DNA of 25,799 nt from Sphaeroforma sirkka (lineage: Eukaryota > Opisthokonta > Ichthyosporea > Ichthyophonida), in assembly GCA_001586965.3 (NCBI GenBank), contig LUCW03002188.1, positions 150,001-175,799 on the forward strand, given 5' to 3'. Both the position numbers and the translations under genes were made by a program. Of this stretch, positions 25,222 to 25,799 are shown in pieces (within the stretch, counting starts at the first letter, position 1; every line of letters starts with the position of its first letter). The notes under the pieces were generated by a model that did no database searches, was not told the origin of the DNA, and saw nothing but the letters and a program-made list of their open reading frames with translations.

Positions 25222-25576
25222 GTCAGTATATCCCGGGTGATAAACTGTGTGTGTGTGTGTATGTGTGTGTGCGTGTGTGTATGTACATATGTATGTATGT
25301 ATGTACATATGTATGTACGTATGTATGTATGTATGTACGTATGTATGTATGTATGTAGGTATAGGTATGTATGTATGTACGTACATTACGTTTTTGTACG
25401 TGCAATATGTATGTATGTATGTATGTATGTCGTGTATGTATTGTATGTATGTAATGTACGTACGTAAAAGTTATGTGTATGTATGTATTTATGTATGCAT
25501 GTATGTATGTATGTATGTATGTATGCGTATGTATGTATGTATTGTATGCAATGTATGTATATATATATATATATAT

Positions 25577-25629
<53 letters not shown>

Positions 25630-25799
25630 CATTATATATATATATTCATTTTCTTTCGGCGAGCATGACATGATCGTGACTATTAAATATTACGTTCGAG
25701 GGACATATGCGATAATATGTGGTATGTGTGGCGTAATCGATGGAAGCATTGCAGTCAGGTAATCACGTCATCTTTGGGTCAAATAAATAGTGGCACGGC
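25222..25799 (+). other. panE: panE-like intron 1 (partial)
   Basis: Most of it is microsatellite (25245-25646). The last ~150 bases show no clear acceptor or family-like exon, so the next exon is probably beyond the window. Confidence 0.55.
25245..25646. repeat. (GT)n, (ATGT)n and (TA)n microsatellites
   Basis: A GT run leads into a long ATGT/ACGT tetranucleotide block (about 25279-25557) and then TA tracts to 25646. Confidence 0.97.

Noticed and set aside
25171..25762. Long Met/Tyr/Val/Cys and His/Thr/Ile open frames on both strands.
   Set aside because: Translations of ATGT, GT and TA repeats.

Overview
The window is eukaryotic nuclear DNA, probably from a unicellular protist. Genes are split by long introns with GT/AG borders, microsatellites are abundant, and there are no bacterial-style operons. 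A unicellular holozoan such as an ichthyosporean would fit: the main gene resembles an animal zizimin DOCK protein, and a bacterial-type reductase gene lies next to it. That assignment is inference; no species marker is visible.

Bases 1-15706 hold the 3' part of a large plus-strand gene for a DOCK-family guanine nucleotide exchange factor of the zizimin (DOCK-C/D) type. I place 18 exons (658-15706), and the phases of all 17 junctions agree. They encode the last ~796 residues: an alpha-helical region, a complete DHR2 (CZH2) catalytic domain, and a short C-terminal tail. The 5' exons, including any PH and DHR1 domains, lie upstream. Introns run from 276 to ~2300 bases. Most carry their own minisatellites, microsatellites or telomere-like AAACCCTA motifs.

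Bases 15707-24990 are gene-poor and partly AT-rich. They hold one intact unidentified minus-strand ORF (17183-17842, 219 aa) and a stretch that looks like a decayed coding region (about 20905-22290). They also hold several hairpin and palindrome families, direct repeats, and a MITE-like element with 18-bp inverted ends (24256-24855). At 25030 a new plus-strand gene begins. Its first exon encodes the NADP-binding N-terminus of a 2-dehydropantoate 2-reductase (PanE/ApbA) family protein. It runs into a large GT/ATGT/TA microsatellite intron and continues beyond the window.

The most striking pattern is that the DOCK gene carries several local tandem or near-tandem duplications made of exon edge plus splice site plus adjacent intron (exons 5, 15 and 16), plus an internal fragment of exon 11. 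The extra copies sit in the introns as dead exon pieces. Two other minisatellites (introns 2 and 10) end at or within about 20 bases of a 3' splice site. Together they suggest introns that grow by local tandem duplication, sometimes across splice junctions.
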